From assembly GCA_020627685.1 (NCBI GenBank), contig JAHDGK010000045.1:1-38669 (forward strand): a stretch of DNA of 38,669 nt, in the 5' to 3' direction. The notes below the pieces were generated by a model. The model did not search any database and was not told the origin of the DNA. It saw only the letters and a list, made by a program, of their open reading frames with translations. Shown here piece by piece: positions 23,728 to 32,048 of the stretch. The DNA comes from Granulosicoccus sp. (GTDB lineage: Bacteria; Pseudomonadota; Gammaproteobacteria; Granulosicoccales; Granulosicoccaceae). Each line of letters begins with the position of its first letter. Positions within the stretch are counted from its first letter, which is position 1. Position numbers and translations under genes: made by a program.

Positions 23728-25956
23728 ATGACCGATCGTACCCCGACAGTTATCTATACGTTGACCGACGAAGCCCCCGCGCTGGCCACATACTCCCTGT
23801 TGCCCATCGTCCAAACGTTCACTCGTGCTGCGGGAATTGCTGTAGAAACACGAGATATTTCTCTGTCAGCGCGTATCCTCTCGCAATTTAACGATCAGTT
23901 AAGTAGCGACCAACAAACCCACGATGCATTGGCCGAGCTCGGTACGCTTGCGGTAAAACCTGAGGCTAATATCGTTAAGCTGCCAAATATCAGCGCCTCG
24001 ATTCCGCAGCTAAAGGCCACTATTGCAGAGCTTCAGGCCCAGGGTTTTGGCATTCCCGACTACCCGGACGAGCCAAGCAGTGATGCTGAAACCGAAGCAA
24101 AGGCCCGATACGATCGAGTCAAAGGCAGTGCGGTAAATCCCGTATTAAGAGAAGGAAACTCGGACCGACGAGCCCCGGCCGCTGTAAAAAGCTATGCGCG
24201 GGCTAATCCACATGCAATGGGCGCCTGGACGGCAGATTCTAAATCCCATGTTGCCAGCATGGATGCGGGTGATTTTTTCTCCAATGAACAGTCAGTGACA
24301 ATGGCCACCGATACCACGGTTCGTATTGAGCACGTGGCTGAAGACGGTGCCGTTACCGTGATGAAGCCCGATTTTGGTGTTCTGGCTGGTGAGATCGTCG
24401 ATTCCACGTTCATGAGTAAAAATGCGCTGACCCAATTCTTAGCCGAGCAAATCACCGACGCAAAAGCTCAAGGCGTACTCTTCTCTGTACATTTAAAAGC
24501 CACCATGATGAAGGTCTCAGACCCGATCTTGTTCGGCCATGTTGTGAAAGCCTATTTTGCAGATCTCTTTGCCGAGCACGGAGACGCACTGGAATCTGCG
24601 GGTGGAAATCCAAACAACGGTGTCGGCAGTTTGCTTAACGCCATCGAGGGTATGCCTGCAGATCAGCGTGCACAGGTGGAAAAAGCGATGGAAGACGCGT
24701 ATGCCAACGGTCCTGGCATTGCGATGGTCAATTCCGACAAAGGTATTACCAACTTGCATGTGCCAAGCGATGTCATCGTTGATGCGTCTATGCCAGCCAT
24801 GATCAGAACATCGGGCAAAATGTGGAACGCTGCGGGCCAACTTCAGGATACCAAGGCCGTTATCCCGGATAGTTGCTATGCAGCTGTCTATCAGGAAACA
24901 ATCTCTTTTTGCCAGGAACATGGAGCGTTTGATCCGACAACTATGGGAACCGTACCTAATGTGGGTCTTATGGCGCAAAAGGCTGAAGAGTACGGATCAC
25001 ACGATAAAACCTTTGAAGTACCTGCAAACGGCACTATGCGGGTTATCGATGGTTCCGGTAATGAGCTCATGAGTCATAGCGTTGAAGCGGGTGATATCTG
25101 GCGCATGTGCAACGTTAAAGATGCACCAGTCAGAGATTGGGTCCGTCTTGCAGTATCCCGGGCGAAAGCGACCGGTAGCCCGGCTGTTTTCTGGCTGAAT
25201 GCGGCAAGAGCTCATGACGCGCAGCTCATTACTAAAGTGAATGAGTACCTCGCAGACCATGATACGAGTGGTCTGGATATCAGCATCATGACCCCGGCTG
25301 AAGCGACGCGCTTCTCCATGCTTCGCTTAAAAGATGGCAAGGACACGATATCAGTAACGGGTAATGTTCTTAGAGATTACCTCACAGACCTGTTTCCTAT
25401 TCTGGAATTAGGCACTAGCGCCAAGATGCTCTCCATCGTTCCGCTGATGAACGGAGGTGGTTTGTTCGAAACCGGTGCCGGTGGCTCAGCGCCTAAGCAC
25501 GTAGAACAGCTTGTAGAAGAAAACCATTTACGTTGGGATTCCTTAGGGGAATTCCTAGCGATAGCGGTCTCGCTGGAACACTTTGCCGAAACGGAAAACA
25601 TTGCACGCGCTCAGGTGCTGGCAACCACACTCGATTTGGCGACCAGTAAGCTCTTACTGGAAGGTAAATCGCCCTCCAGGCGTGTCAAGGAGCTGGACAA
25701 CCGCGGTAGTCATTTCTACCTGGCTATGTATTGGGCAGAAGCATTGAGCCAACAGGACGACGATGCTGAATTGAAAGCGCAGTTTGCAGGTCTGGCTGAT
25801 GCCTTGATGCAAAACGAAGCCACTATCGTTGCTGAGTTGAACGAAGTGCAGGGCAAGCCTGTTGATATCGGCGGATATTATCGCCCTAACATCGAAAAAT
25901 GTGAGCAGATCATGCGACCAAGCTCCACGTTTAACGCGCTCTTAGCAGCTGTCTGA
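23728..25956 (+). CDS. icd: Monomeric NADP-dependent isocitrate dehydrogenase
   Basis: 742 residues, the size of the monomeric IDH of Azotobacter and Vibrio and unrelated in sequence to the E. coli dimer enzyme. The start [19 protein letters not shown] and [19 protein letters not shown] are nearly invariant in the family. The substrate loop [14 protein letters not shown] (about 133-146), followed by HPHAMGAW-type residues ([17 protein letters not shown]), binds isocitrate. Later blocks include [55 protein letters not shown] and [15 protein letters not shown]. It converts isocitrate to 2-oxoglutarate and makes NADPH. It competes with the aceA product for the same substrate. It has its own leader after the aceA terminator. 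Confidence 0.97.
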   Translation: MTDRTPTVIYTLTDEAPALATYSLLPIVQTFTRAAGIAVETRDISLSARILSQFNDQLSSDQQTHDALAELGTLAVKPEANIVKLPNISASIPQLKATIAELQAQGFGIPDYPDEPSSDAETEAKARYDRVKGSAVNPVLREGNSDRRAPAAVKSYARANPHAMGAWTADSKSHVASMDAGDFFSNEQSVTMATDTTVRIEHVAEDGAVTVMKPDFGVLAGEIVDSTFMSKNALTQFLAEQITDAKAQGVLFSVHLKATMMKVSDPILFGHVVKAYFADLFAEHGDALESAGGNPNNGVGSLLNAIEGMPADQRAQVEKAMEDAYANGPGIAMVNSDKGITNLHVPSDVIVDASMPAMIRTSGKMWNAAGQLQDTKAVIPDSCYAAVYQETISFCQEHGAFDPTTMGTVPNVGLMAQKAEEYGSHDKTFEVPANGTMRVIDGSGNELMSHSVEAGDIWRMCNVKDAPVRDWVRLAVSRAKATGSPAVFWLNAARAHDAQLITKVNEYLADHDTSGLDISIMTPAEATRFSMLRLKDGKDTISVTGNVLRDYLTDLFPILELGTSAKMLSIVPLMNGGGLFETGAGGSAPKHVEQLVEENHLRWDSLGEFLAIAVSLEHFAETENIARAQVLATTLDLATSKLLLEGKSPSRRVKELDNRGSHFYLAMYWAEALSQQDDDAELKAQFAGLADALMQNEATIVAELNEVQGKPVDIGGYYRPNIEKCEQIMRPSSTFNALLAAV

Positions 25957-25971
25957 TTCCCACCTGTTCAA

Positions 25972-26001
25972 CATCACCTCCGCTTAAATGCGGAGGTGAT
26001 G
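25972..26001 (+). terminator. Hairpin after icd
   Basis: CATCACCTCCGC (25972-25983) and GCGGAGGTGATG (25990-26001) form a perfect 12-bp GC-rich stem with a 6-nt loop, 16 bases past the icd stop codon. No T run follows, so it is either a weak terminator or a 3'-end stabiliser. Confidence 0.55.
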
Positions 26002-26110
26002 CGCATCCCTCAAATACCTCGCCTGACAACGCGCACATACGTGTCAAAAAAGCAGAAAATTGACGCTTTAGGATAGGCACTAATTCGTAACCACTTTTTC
26101 TTGACGGAAG

Positions 26111-26331
26111 TTATGCACGTTATCCACAAAATCTGTGGATAAGGTTGTGGATGAAACGCGAATTGAAGGACCAAACCCACGTCCTGTAACACTTTTGTTA
26201 GATTGTTTATAAATTGAACAAACCCTATAAACTTAACAATATCATAAGGTTACGATGCATTCTTAAAGTAAGCGGGCGTTCACATACAACATAATTTGAA
26301 CTGCATCAACTTTTATTTTACCTGTGCATAA
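26111..26331. other. Cluster of DnaA boxes, candidate replication origin
   Basis: The 495-bp stretch 25957-26451 has no gene. Within it are DnaA-box 9-mers: TTATGCACG (26111-26119, one mismatch to TTATNCACA), TTATCCACA (26120-26128, exact), TGTGGATAA (26134-26142, exact, reverse), TGTGGATGA (26146-26154, reverse, one mismatch) and TGTGCATAA (26323-26331, exact, reverse). Boxes two and three form an inverted pair five bases apart. The 26170-26420 part is AT-rich and could act as an unwinding element. Against oriC: no GATC sites are seen in the gap, and the neighbours (icd, orn) are not the usual oriC neighbours. It could instead be a DnaA-titration or DnaA-regulated site. Confidence 0.5.
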
Positions 26332-26451
26332 CGGCGCGTTTTTTCGCTCCCGTCAAGCCTTAAAAGCATAAAAATCGGCCTGAAAATTCGTTTTTTTCGC
26401 TAAATTTTCTAAGAATCCGGCAGCTTACTGACACTTGCGTATTTTCATGCG

Positions 26452-26997
26452 CTAAATGGTAAAAATTTGCTCTCGGTAGTAGCGAAGTTCGGCGATGCTT
26501 TCGCGAATATCATCCAACGCCAAATGAGTATTCTCTTTTGAAAAACCGTCACTGATTGAGGGCTGCCAGCGCTTGACAAGTTCTTTGATGGAGCTGACGT
26601 CGACATTCCGGTAATGAAAAAACGCCTCAAGGGTGGGCATGTACTTGACCATGAACCGTCGATCCTGCCCGATGCTGTTTCCACACATGGGGCTTTTGCC
26701 GGCGCCTACCCAGTTCTTCAGAAAATCAATGGTCTCTGCGCTGGCTGCATCTAAGGTGTATTCGCTTGCCCGCACACGATCCACCAAGCCGGAGGCGGTG
26801 TGATGCTCCGTGTTCCAATCGTCCATAGCCAGCAAGCGTTCATCGTCAACGTGGATCGCGATGACTGGGCCTTCAGCCAGAGTGTTAAGCTGTGGATCAG
26901 TCACTATGGAGGCAATCTCTATAATGGTGTCGACGTCGGGCTCGAGTCCGGTCATTTCCAAATCGACCCAAATGAGATTGTCGTTGTTCATTGACAT
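26452..26997 (-). CDS. orn: Oligoribonuclease
   Basis: 181 residues from the ATG at 26997 (AGAGA upstream); a start at the ATG at 26991 ([16 protein letters not shown]) is equally close to the family. DEDDh exonuclease: Asp and Glu in WVDLEMTGL, the second Asp in the [11 protein letters not shown] block, and His/Asp in the final [12 protein letters not shown]. It degrades 2-5 nt RNAs to mononucleotides, including pGpG from cyclic-di-GMP breakdown. It is essential in many gammaproteobacteria. Divergent from rsgA, which is its frequent neighbour in this class. Confidence 0.97.
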   Translation of the reverse strand: MSMNNDNLIWVDLEMTGLEPDVDTIIEIASIVTDPQLNTLAEGPVIAIHVDDERLLAMDDWNTEHHTASGLVDRVRASEYTLDAASAETIDFLKNWVGAGKSPMCGNSIGQDRRFMVKYMPTLEAFFHYRNVDVSSIKELVKRWQPSISDGFSKENTHLALDDIRESIAELRYYREQIFTI

Positions 26998-27209
26998 CAA
27001 ATTGTCTCTTTTTATATTTTTCGCAACTAACGAGTATTGTCGATCGCAGCGTTATTGCCAGCATTGTTTGCTCAGCAACGCTAAATGACGTGTCAGGTGA
27101 GAATAGCTAAGCCATTGAATAGCATTAATTCTATCAAGCATACATCGTGCAACTACCTTGTCGACAGTTTCTCATCTAATGCCTTCATTCGTGGTGTCAG
27201 CTCAATATT

Positions 27210-28082
27210 GTGACTATCTCAGCTCGCGTCATCGCGAATTTTAAGAAAACGGTAGCGGTGCAGGTAGATGGAGAGGCCGCCATTGAACAGGCTTATCCGC
27301 TGCGAAGCGTGCCTCTCATGGTGGCAGGCGACAGAATTGAGTGCTTCAGAGATGACGGTCGGCTGCGTGTTCAGACTTTAATACCGCGCCAAACGGTTCT
27401 CGAACGAGCAGACCGACATTGGGTGAAGCCGCTGGCGGCCAATTTGACGCATTTGGGAATCGTCTCGGCCAGTCCGCCCGGAATAGATACCTTGCTTATT
27501 GATCAGTTTTGTTTGGCGGCTCACCAAGCTGATGTCAATGCCCTCATTATTTTTAATAAGGCTGATCGCATGACCAGCGAAGAGCGGGATGAGGCCGAAA
27601 AGCTTATAGCAACCTACAGACAGGTGGGTTACAAAGCGGTGCTCATCGATGCGAAAACGGACAAAGGCATTCAGCCCTTACTCGATGAACTCGACGGTTG
27701 TACGTTTACATTGGTAGGTGCAAGTGGCGTCGGTAAGTCGTCCATTATTCAGCGCCTCTTACCTGATAGGGATCTGGTTGTGGGTGCCGTATCAGAAGCG
27801 ACAGGGCTCGGCTCACATACAACATCAGTCACGTTTTGGTACGACCTGCCCGGTAGTGGCGCCATCATAGATTCCCCGGGTGTCAGGCAATACTCGGTTT
27901 CTCATTTCGCAAAGCAAACACTGCGACAGGGTTTCCATGAGCTGGCTCGAGCCGCCGAATCGTGTCGATTCGGCGACTGTTCGCATACGGTTGAACCTGC
28001 TTGTGGTGTGCAAGAGGGATTACGCAATGGCGAGATAGCGTCCTGGCGTTACGACAACTATCGAAAGCTTGCCGACATCTGA
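27210..28082 (+). CDS. rsgA: Ribosome small subunit-dependent GTPase RsgA
   Basis: 290 residues from a GTG; an in-frame stop at 27177 rules out an earlier start. It lacks the roughly 40-residue basic N-terminal tail of E. coli RsgA and begins at the OB fold (ISARVIANFKKTVAVQVDG). The circularly permuted GTPase order is visible: G4 IFNKADR, then G1 GASGVGKSS, then G3 DSPGVRQY. The C-terminal zinc site is CRFGDCSHTVEPACG. It assists late 30S subunit assembly. Divergent from orn with a 212-bp gap in which I see no further gene. Confidence 0.96.
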   Translation: MTISARVIANFKKTVAVQVDGEAAIEQAYPLRSVPLMVAGDRIECFRDDGRLRVQTLIPRQTVLERADRHWVKPLAANLTHLGIVSASPPGIDTLLIDQFCLAAHQADVNALIIFNKADRMTSEERDEAEKLIATYRQVGYKAVLIDAKTDKGIQPLLDELDGCTFTLVGASGVGKSSIIQRLLPDRDLVVGAVSEATGLGSHTTSVTFWYDLPGSGAIIDSPGVRQYSVSHFAKQTLRQGFHELARAAESCRFGDCSHTVEPACGVQEGLRNGEIASWRYDNYRKLADI

Positions 28083-28089
28083 CATATGC

Positions 28090-28923
28090 CTAAGTTTCGA
28101 TGGGCGTATCGGTTCGATTGCCCCAATTAGACCATGCACCATCGAGCGCTCTGACATCGCTAAACCCCAGGTTTTTTAACGCCACATACGTCACTGCTGA
28201 TCGCTGATGAGTCTGGCAATACACAATGACGGTGTCGTCTCGTTTAATACCGGCTTTTTCGAGTTGCGCTTCCAGAATTTCGTCGGGCAACAGGCGACCC
28301 TTTTCATCCAGTTGTGAGGTCCACTCAATATGATTGGCGCCGGGAACGTGTCCGCCTCGCGCACTACGGACATCCGTACCGGCAAATTCTCCGGGCGTTC
28401 GCACATCCAGAATTTTTACTGAATCTTCATCCAACACTTGCATAAGCTGGTCGGCAGAAATGACGTTATCGCCAATAGGGGACAACACTAAATCGCCGGG
28501 AGATACCTCAATTGACTCTGTCGTGACGGGTAGGCCCTGAGACTGCCAATCGTTAAACCCGCCACTTAGCCAACTGCCCACTTCGTATCCGTAGGCGTCC
28601 AGAACCCAAACGAGCCGGGCAGCTGCCGTTTCTTTGCCGCCGTCATAGGCAATAATCTGATCGCCCAGGTTGGCCCCGATTTGCGCCAGTAGAGTGTTAA
28701 CCGCATCGGGTTCCGGCATTAGCCCCCCCATGGGAGGCTCTGCTCGATTCAACAGCGCGGCGTTGCCGCGCACAGCGCCTGGAATGTGGCCGGCCGCATA
28801 AGCCTCAGAAGAGCGCAAATCAACGAGACAAATGCGCGCGTCACGCAAAGTAGCCCCTGTTGCGAGCGATTGATTAAGAAGTTCGGCGAGTTCCGAAGCG
28901 TTTGTGACAACTGAAAGAGACAT
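28090..28923 (-). CDS. rhdA: Thiosulfate sulfurtransferase, RhdA-like
   Basis: 277 residues from the ATG at 28923 (MSLSVVTNASELAELL); an ATG at 28938 is a possible longer start. Two rhodanese domains: an inactive N-terminal one (ARICLVDLRSSEAYAAGHIP) and an active C-terminal one (VKILDVRTPGEFAG). The active loop is CQTHQRS with Cys236. This matches the CQTHHRS loop of Azotobacter RhdA more closely than the CGSGVTA loop of mercaptopyruvate sulfurtransferases. It transfers sulfane sulfur from thiosulfate or another donor to a thiophilic acceptor. It ends 7 bp from the convergent rsgA stop codon and is divergent from rpoE. Confidence 0.9.
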   Translation of the reverse strand: MSLSVVTNASELAELLNQSLATGATLRDARICLVDLRSSEAYAAGHIPGAVRGNAALLNRAEPPMGGLMPEPDAVNTLLAQIGANLGDQIIAYDGGKETAAARLVWVLDAYGYEVGSWLSGGFNDWQSQGLPVTTESIEVSPGDLVLSPIGDNVISADQLMQVLDEDSVKILDVRTPGEFAGTDVRSARGGHVPGANHIEWTSQLDEKGRLLPDEILEAQLEKAGIKRDDTVIVYCQTHQRSAVTYVALKNLGFSDVRALDGAWSNWGNRTDTPIET

Positions 28924-28984
28924 GACGAATTTTTCCATCCAATACGATTTTGAGGGATACGCAACATTTTCATAGCGTCAGGCG

Positions 28985-29011
28985 TGAACTATACCGAGAA
29001 TTGTTGTCATA
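28985..29011 (+). promoter_or_regulatory. Candidate sigma-E promoter of rpoE operon
   Basis: TGAACTA (28985-28991), 14 bases, then GTCATA (29006-29011) resembles the sigma-E pattern GGAACTT ... GTCNAA, with a spacer at the short end. It predicts transcription from near 29018. This excludes the upstream GTG at 29015 as a start and fits the TTG at 29117. Autoregulation is the rule for rpoE. Confidence 0.5.
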
Positions 29012-29116
29012 GAAGTGACTAGCCCAGTGGGCGCAGCCGGATACATAACTGATATGATTCTCTCTTCGAATACGGTGCCACTTGCAGCACCTCGAATCGC
29101 TCGGGGAGCGAAAGCA

Positions 29117-29704
29117 TTGAGTGACAAAGAAATAGATCTGGCGCTCGTACAACGGGTTCAGCGTGGGGACAAGTCGGCCTTCGACCTGTTGGTGCTCAAG
29201 TACCAGCATAAGATCGGTCACTTGGTCACACGTTATGTGCACGACGTGCATGAATCTCAGGACGTAACCCAGGAAGCGTTTATAAAAGCTTACCGCGGGT
29301 TGAAAAACTTCCGGGGTGACAGCGCGTTCTACACTTGGCTTTATCGCATAGCCATTAATACGGCTAAAAATCACCTGGTTACTCGCAGCCGTAAAATCAG
29401 CGACAGCGGAATTGATGCAGCTGATGCAGAACAATTCGAAAGCGGTGTTGCGCTTCGCGAGAACGCCAGTCCGGATCGGGTCATGGCCACTGAGGAAATT
29501 GCACGCGTTGTGCAAGAAACCATAGAACTGTTACCTGAAGATTTACGAACGGCCATCACGCTTCGCGAGTTCGACGGTATGTCCTACGAAGAAATTGCCG
29601 AAGCTATGGATTGTCCGATAGGAACAGTTCGATCCCGGATATTCCGGGCCCGAGAAGCAATTGATACTAATCTCGAGCCATTGCTCGATGAAAAACGCAG
29701 GTAA
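29117..29704 (+). CDS. rpoE: ECF sigma factor RpoE (sigma-E / AlgU)
   Basis: 195 residues from the TTG at 29117, with GGGGAG eight bases upstream. E. coli RpoE is 191. The frame is open further 5' but that part has no family resemblance and would start before the likely promoter. Region 2: LVQRVQRGDKSAFDLLVLKY, HESQDVTQEAFIKAYRGL and FYTWLYRIAINTAKN. Region 4: LPEDLRTAITLREFDGMSYE and EAMDCPIGTVRSRIFRARE. It directs RNA polymerase to envelope-stress promoters and is held by RseA until misfolded outer-membrane proteins trigger proteolysis. First gene of rpoE-rseA-rseB-rseC-degQ. Confidence 0.97.
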   Translation: MSDKEIDLALVQRVQRGDKSAFDLLVLKYQHKIGHLVTRYVHDVHESQDVTQEAFIKAYRGLKNFRGDSAFYTWLYRIAINTAKNHLVTRSRKISDSGIDAADAEQFESGVALRENASPDRVMATEEIARVVQETIELLPEDLRTAITLREFDGMSYEEIAEAMDCPIGTVRSRIFRAREAIDTNLEPLLDEKRR

Positions 29705-29707
29705 GGT

Positions 29708-30466
29708 ATGACTAATTCAAATCTTCCACCGATGAACGAAGAAAAACTGTCGCAGTTAATGGACGGCGAGTGGGACGGCTTAAATCCGTCCGATTGTGTC
29801 GCCGGAATTTGTGACGATGATGCATTGCGAAGCAAATGGGCTCGTTACCATTTAATTCGTGACGTGATTAACTCAGAACCTGTAGAGGTCGACGACAAAC
29901 TCGTCTCTAGCATTTGTGCCGCCATCGCTGATGAGCCCACATACAGCAACATAACCCCTTTCGCTGCCTCTGCTGAACAGGCGTCAGCTGATTCTGTCTC
30001 CCTTGAAGAATCATCTGCTGCCACTAACGACACCGTTACCGATATCAGTCAAGCCAGAGACAAGTCGCAGGCTGTAAAGAAATCATCCTCTTTCGGAACG
30101 GGGCTTACCGGTTTCGCTCTTGCAGCCAGTGTTGCCTTGGTAACCGTTGTTGGTATGAATGTTTATCAGGGGCAGGAATCTCTAGAGTCTGGCAACGTGT
30201 CAGTCGCTGTTAATACGCCAGCGCCAGTGGATGCTGTCGATGTATTTTCGCAGCAGGTTGAAGGTGCGCCATTGCCCGAAGTCGAGTTCGTATCCAACAC
30301 CGGTTCATACTGGGTATCTCCACAAACGTCCGAACGTGTGACTGATGAAAAACGTCTGAACATGTTCTTATCACAGCACCTGGAAAATTCTCCTACAGCT
30401 GGCCGGGAAGGAATGTTGTCCTATTCTCGTCTAGTAGGGTATGACGATCGTGCAGAGGAGCAGTAG
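29708..30466 (+). CDS. rseA: Anti-sigma-E factor RseA (MucA)
   Basis: 252 residues, three bases after rpoE. The N-terminal cytoplasmic domain has EEKLSQLMDGEWDGL and the W-x-R-YHLIRDVI motif shared by RseA and MucA. A Ser/Ala/Glu-rich linker, one membrane helix (about 135-153, FALAASVALVTVVGMNVY) and a periplasmic tail follow. The tail holds the expected cleavage site region for DegS-type proteolysis and ends ...YDDRAEEQ; it differs from the E. coli tail and no final YxF signal is obvious. It is longer than E. coli RseA (216) because of the linker. It sequesters sigma-E at the membrane. Confidence 0.93.
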   Translation: MTNSNLPPMNEEKLSQLMDGEWDGLNPSDCVAGICDDDALRSKWARYHLIRDVINSEPVEVDDKLVSSICAAIADEPTYSNITPFAASAEQASADSVSLEESSAATNDTVTDISQARDKSQAVKKSSSFGTGLTGFALAASVALVTVVGMNVYQGQESLESGNVSVAVNTPAPVDAVDVFSQQVEGAPLPEVEFVSNTGSYWVSPQTSERVTDEKRLNMFLSQHLENSPTAGREGMLSYSRLVGYDDRAEEQ

Positions 30467-30471
30467 GAGCA

Positions 30472-31521
30472 ATGAAGTTGCTAGCCGTTAAGCCTGACGC
30501 ATTACTACGTGCATCCGTCCTAGTGGCCGGGTGTGCGATTGTCAGTGCCTTGCCGATTAGTCAAATTGCATATGCGTCTGATAAAGCCGCTTCGCAATCT
30601 CAAGTTATGGATCCGGCGGGCCTGGTCAATGACATGACCATGGCGCTAAAGACTCTCAACTACGAAGGCACCTTTGTACACGTGCAGGGCGGTCATATCA
30701 CCTCAATGCATATTCTTCATTCCAGCGATGAGCTGGGTGAGCTCGAACGATTGAGCTCGCTGGACGGTGAGGCGAGGGAAGTGATTCGCAACAATGCGTT
30801 AGTTACGTGTATCTGGCCAGGCACCCAGTCCGTTGTGGTCAGCAAATCTAAGCCGCGCGATCTACTTCCCAAATTGGATGATTCGCTAACGAGCAGCATG
30901 CGTTATGAATTCATGATGGGGAAACCAGATCGTGTCGCAGGCGTCGCCACCCACGTGGTTCATGTAAAACCCACAGATAAGCATCGCTACGGCTACAAGT
31001 TTTGGATCGATCAAGACACGAAAATGTTGCTGCGATCCATGCTAATGGATGGCCCTAACACTGTGGTCGAACAAGTCATGTTTACCCAAATTGAATACCC
31101 TGATGCCATATCTGCCGACCGGTTTGACGCGTTACCGACAGGGGCGCAGCTGAGCTGGCTAGAACCGACGCGGGCAAAAGCAACCTCAGGTTTACCTAAA
31201 GGCTTGGCCGATCAGGAAGACAGAGTTGAATTTGGCAAGTTGCCAATGGGTTATCAGGAAGTCTCAGAAACGTTTACTCCTATGCTCGACGAGGAGAACC
31301 CGCTGACTCACGTGATGCTCACCGACGGTATGGCGTCAGTGTCCGTCTATGTTGAGTACTTAAGTAAAGATGAGCACAAAGAATCGTCGAAAGGCCTTTC
31401 GAACATGGGTGCTATGAATGCCTATGGCATGAGCCTGGGTCAGGCTTTTGTGACGGCGGTAGGCGAGGTTCCGAGCGAGACAGTCATGGCTATCGCGAAG
31501 GCCGTAAAAATTCGTCAGTGA
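30472..31521 (+). CDS. rseB: Sigma-E regulatory protein RseB (MucB)
   Basis: 349 residues, with AGGAG directly before the start. Signal peptide about residues 1-35 (hydrophobic core ASVLVAGCAIVSALPI, cleavage near AYA). The LolA-like N-terminal domain starts LVNDMTMALKTLNYEGTFVH, with GGHITSMHILHSSDELGELE and GEAREVIRNN. The C-terminal domain includes LPMGYQEVSETFTPM and VSVYVEYLS. It binds the RseA periplasmic part and blocks its cleavage until lipopolysaccharide intermediates release it. It overlaps rseC by four bases. Confidence 0.95.
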   Translation: MKLLAVKPDALLRASVLVAGCAIVSALPISQIAYASDKAASQSQVMDPAGLVNDMTMALKTLNYEGTFVHVQGGHITSMHILHSSDELGELERLSSLDGEAREVIRNNALVTCIWPGTQSVVVSKSKPRDLLPKLDDSLTSSMRYEFMMGKPDRVAGVATHVVHVKPTDKHRYGYKFWIDQDTKMLLRSMLMDGPNTVVEQVMFTQIEYPDAISADRFDALPTGAQLSWLEPTRAKATSGLPKGLADQEDRVEFGKLPMGYQEVSETFTPMLDEENPLTHVMLTDGMASVSVYVEYLSKDEHKESSKGLSNMGAMNAYGMSLGQAFVTAVGEVPSETVMAIAKAVKIRQ

Positions 31522-32048
31522 GACGAAAGGCCCGCGTCATTTCCAACGCAGTTGCCTCCGGGCAAGTGCTGGTTGAGGTAGAGGGCGTTAGTGCCTGCCA
31601 ACGTTGTGCTAATGGACAGGGGTGCGGTGCCGGTATATTCAATCACGGTATTCAAGCCGCTCAAATTGAGTGCCAAACGCCTATTTCGCTAAGCGAAAAC
31701 CAGCAGGTTGAAATCGAAATTGACGACAGTGGCTCGCAGTGGCTTTGGCTAGTGGCAGGTGCATACGGTCTGCCGTTACTCGGGTTTCTGGGGCTTAGTC
31801 TGCTGACATGGTTGAGTGTTAAAGATATCGCTCAACCCACGCTCTTTAGTTTCTCCCTAAGTACAGATGCGCTTGTCGCGCTGGCGGCTTTTGTGGGCCT
31901 GTGTGGTGGACTTATTGCATGGCGCACCCTATCTCCGCATGTGTTACCCCGATTCGAAACGGGTCTGTGCATGCAATCTGCACGTATAGTGACTAAGAAG
32001 TCTTCCTCTGATGTTACATCTATAAAGGAAAGTCCTGATGATTCTTGA
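31518..32048 (+). CDS. rseC: RseC (MucC) family inner-membrane protein
   Basis: 176 residues from a GTG whose last two bases are in the rseB stop codon (GTGA), so translation is coupled. The N-terminal Cys cluster CQRCANGQGCGAGIF is the RseC/MucC signature. Two membrane helices follow (about 75-98 and 114-136). The C terminus is charged. RseC helps the SoxR-reducing Rsx complex and affects sigma-E activity in some species; the exact role is unsettled. Position between rseB and the DegQ/MucD gene is standard for the MucABCD arrangement. Confidence 0.93.
   Translation: MRRKARVISNAVASGQVLVEVEGVSACQRCANGQGCGAGIFNHGIQAAQIECQTPISLSENQQVEIEIDDSGSQWLWLVAGAYGLPLLGFLGLSLLTWLSVKDIAQPTLFSFSLSTDALVALAAFVGLCGGLIAWRTLSPHVLPRFETGLCMQSARIVTKKSSSDVTSIKESPDDS

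Noticed and set aside
23728-25956. First considered as malate synthase G because of size and its place after isocitrate lyase
   Set aside because: The sequence has [18 protein letters not shown] and [14 protein letters not shown], diagnostic of monomeric isocitrate dehydrogenase.
28970-29515. 181-codon minus-strand frame opposite rpoE
   Set aside because: Antisense to conserved rpoE; composition is that of a shadow frame.
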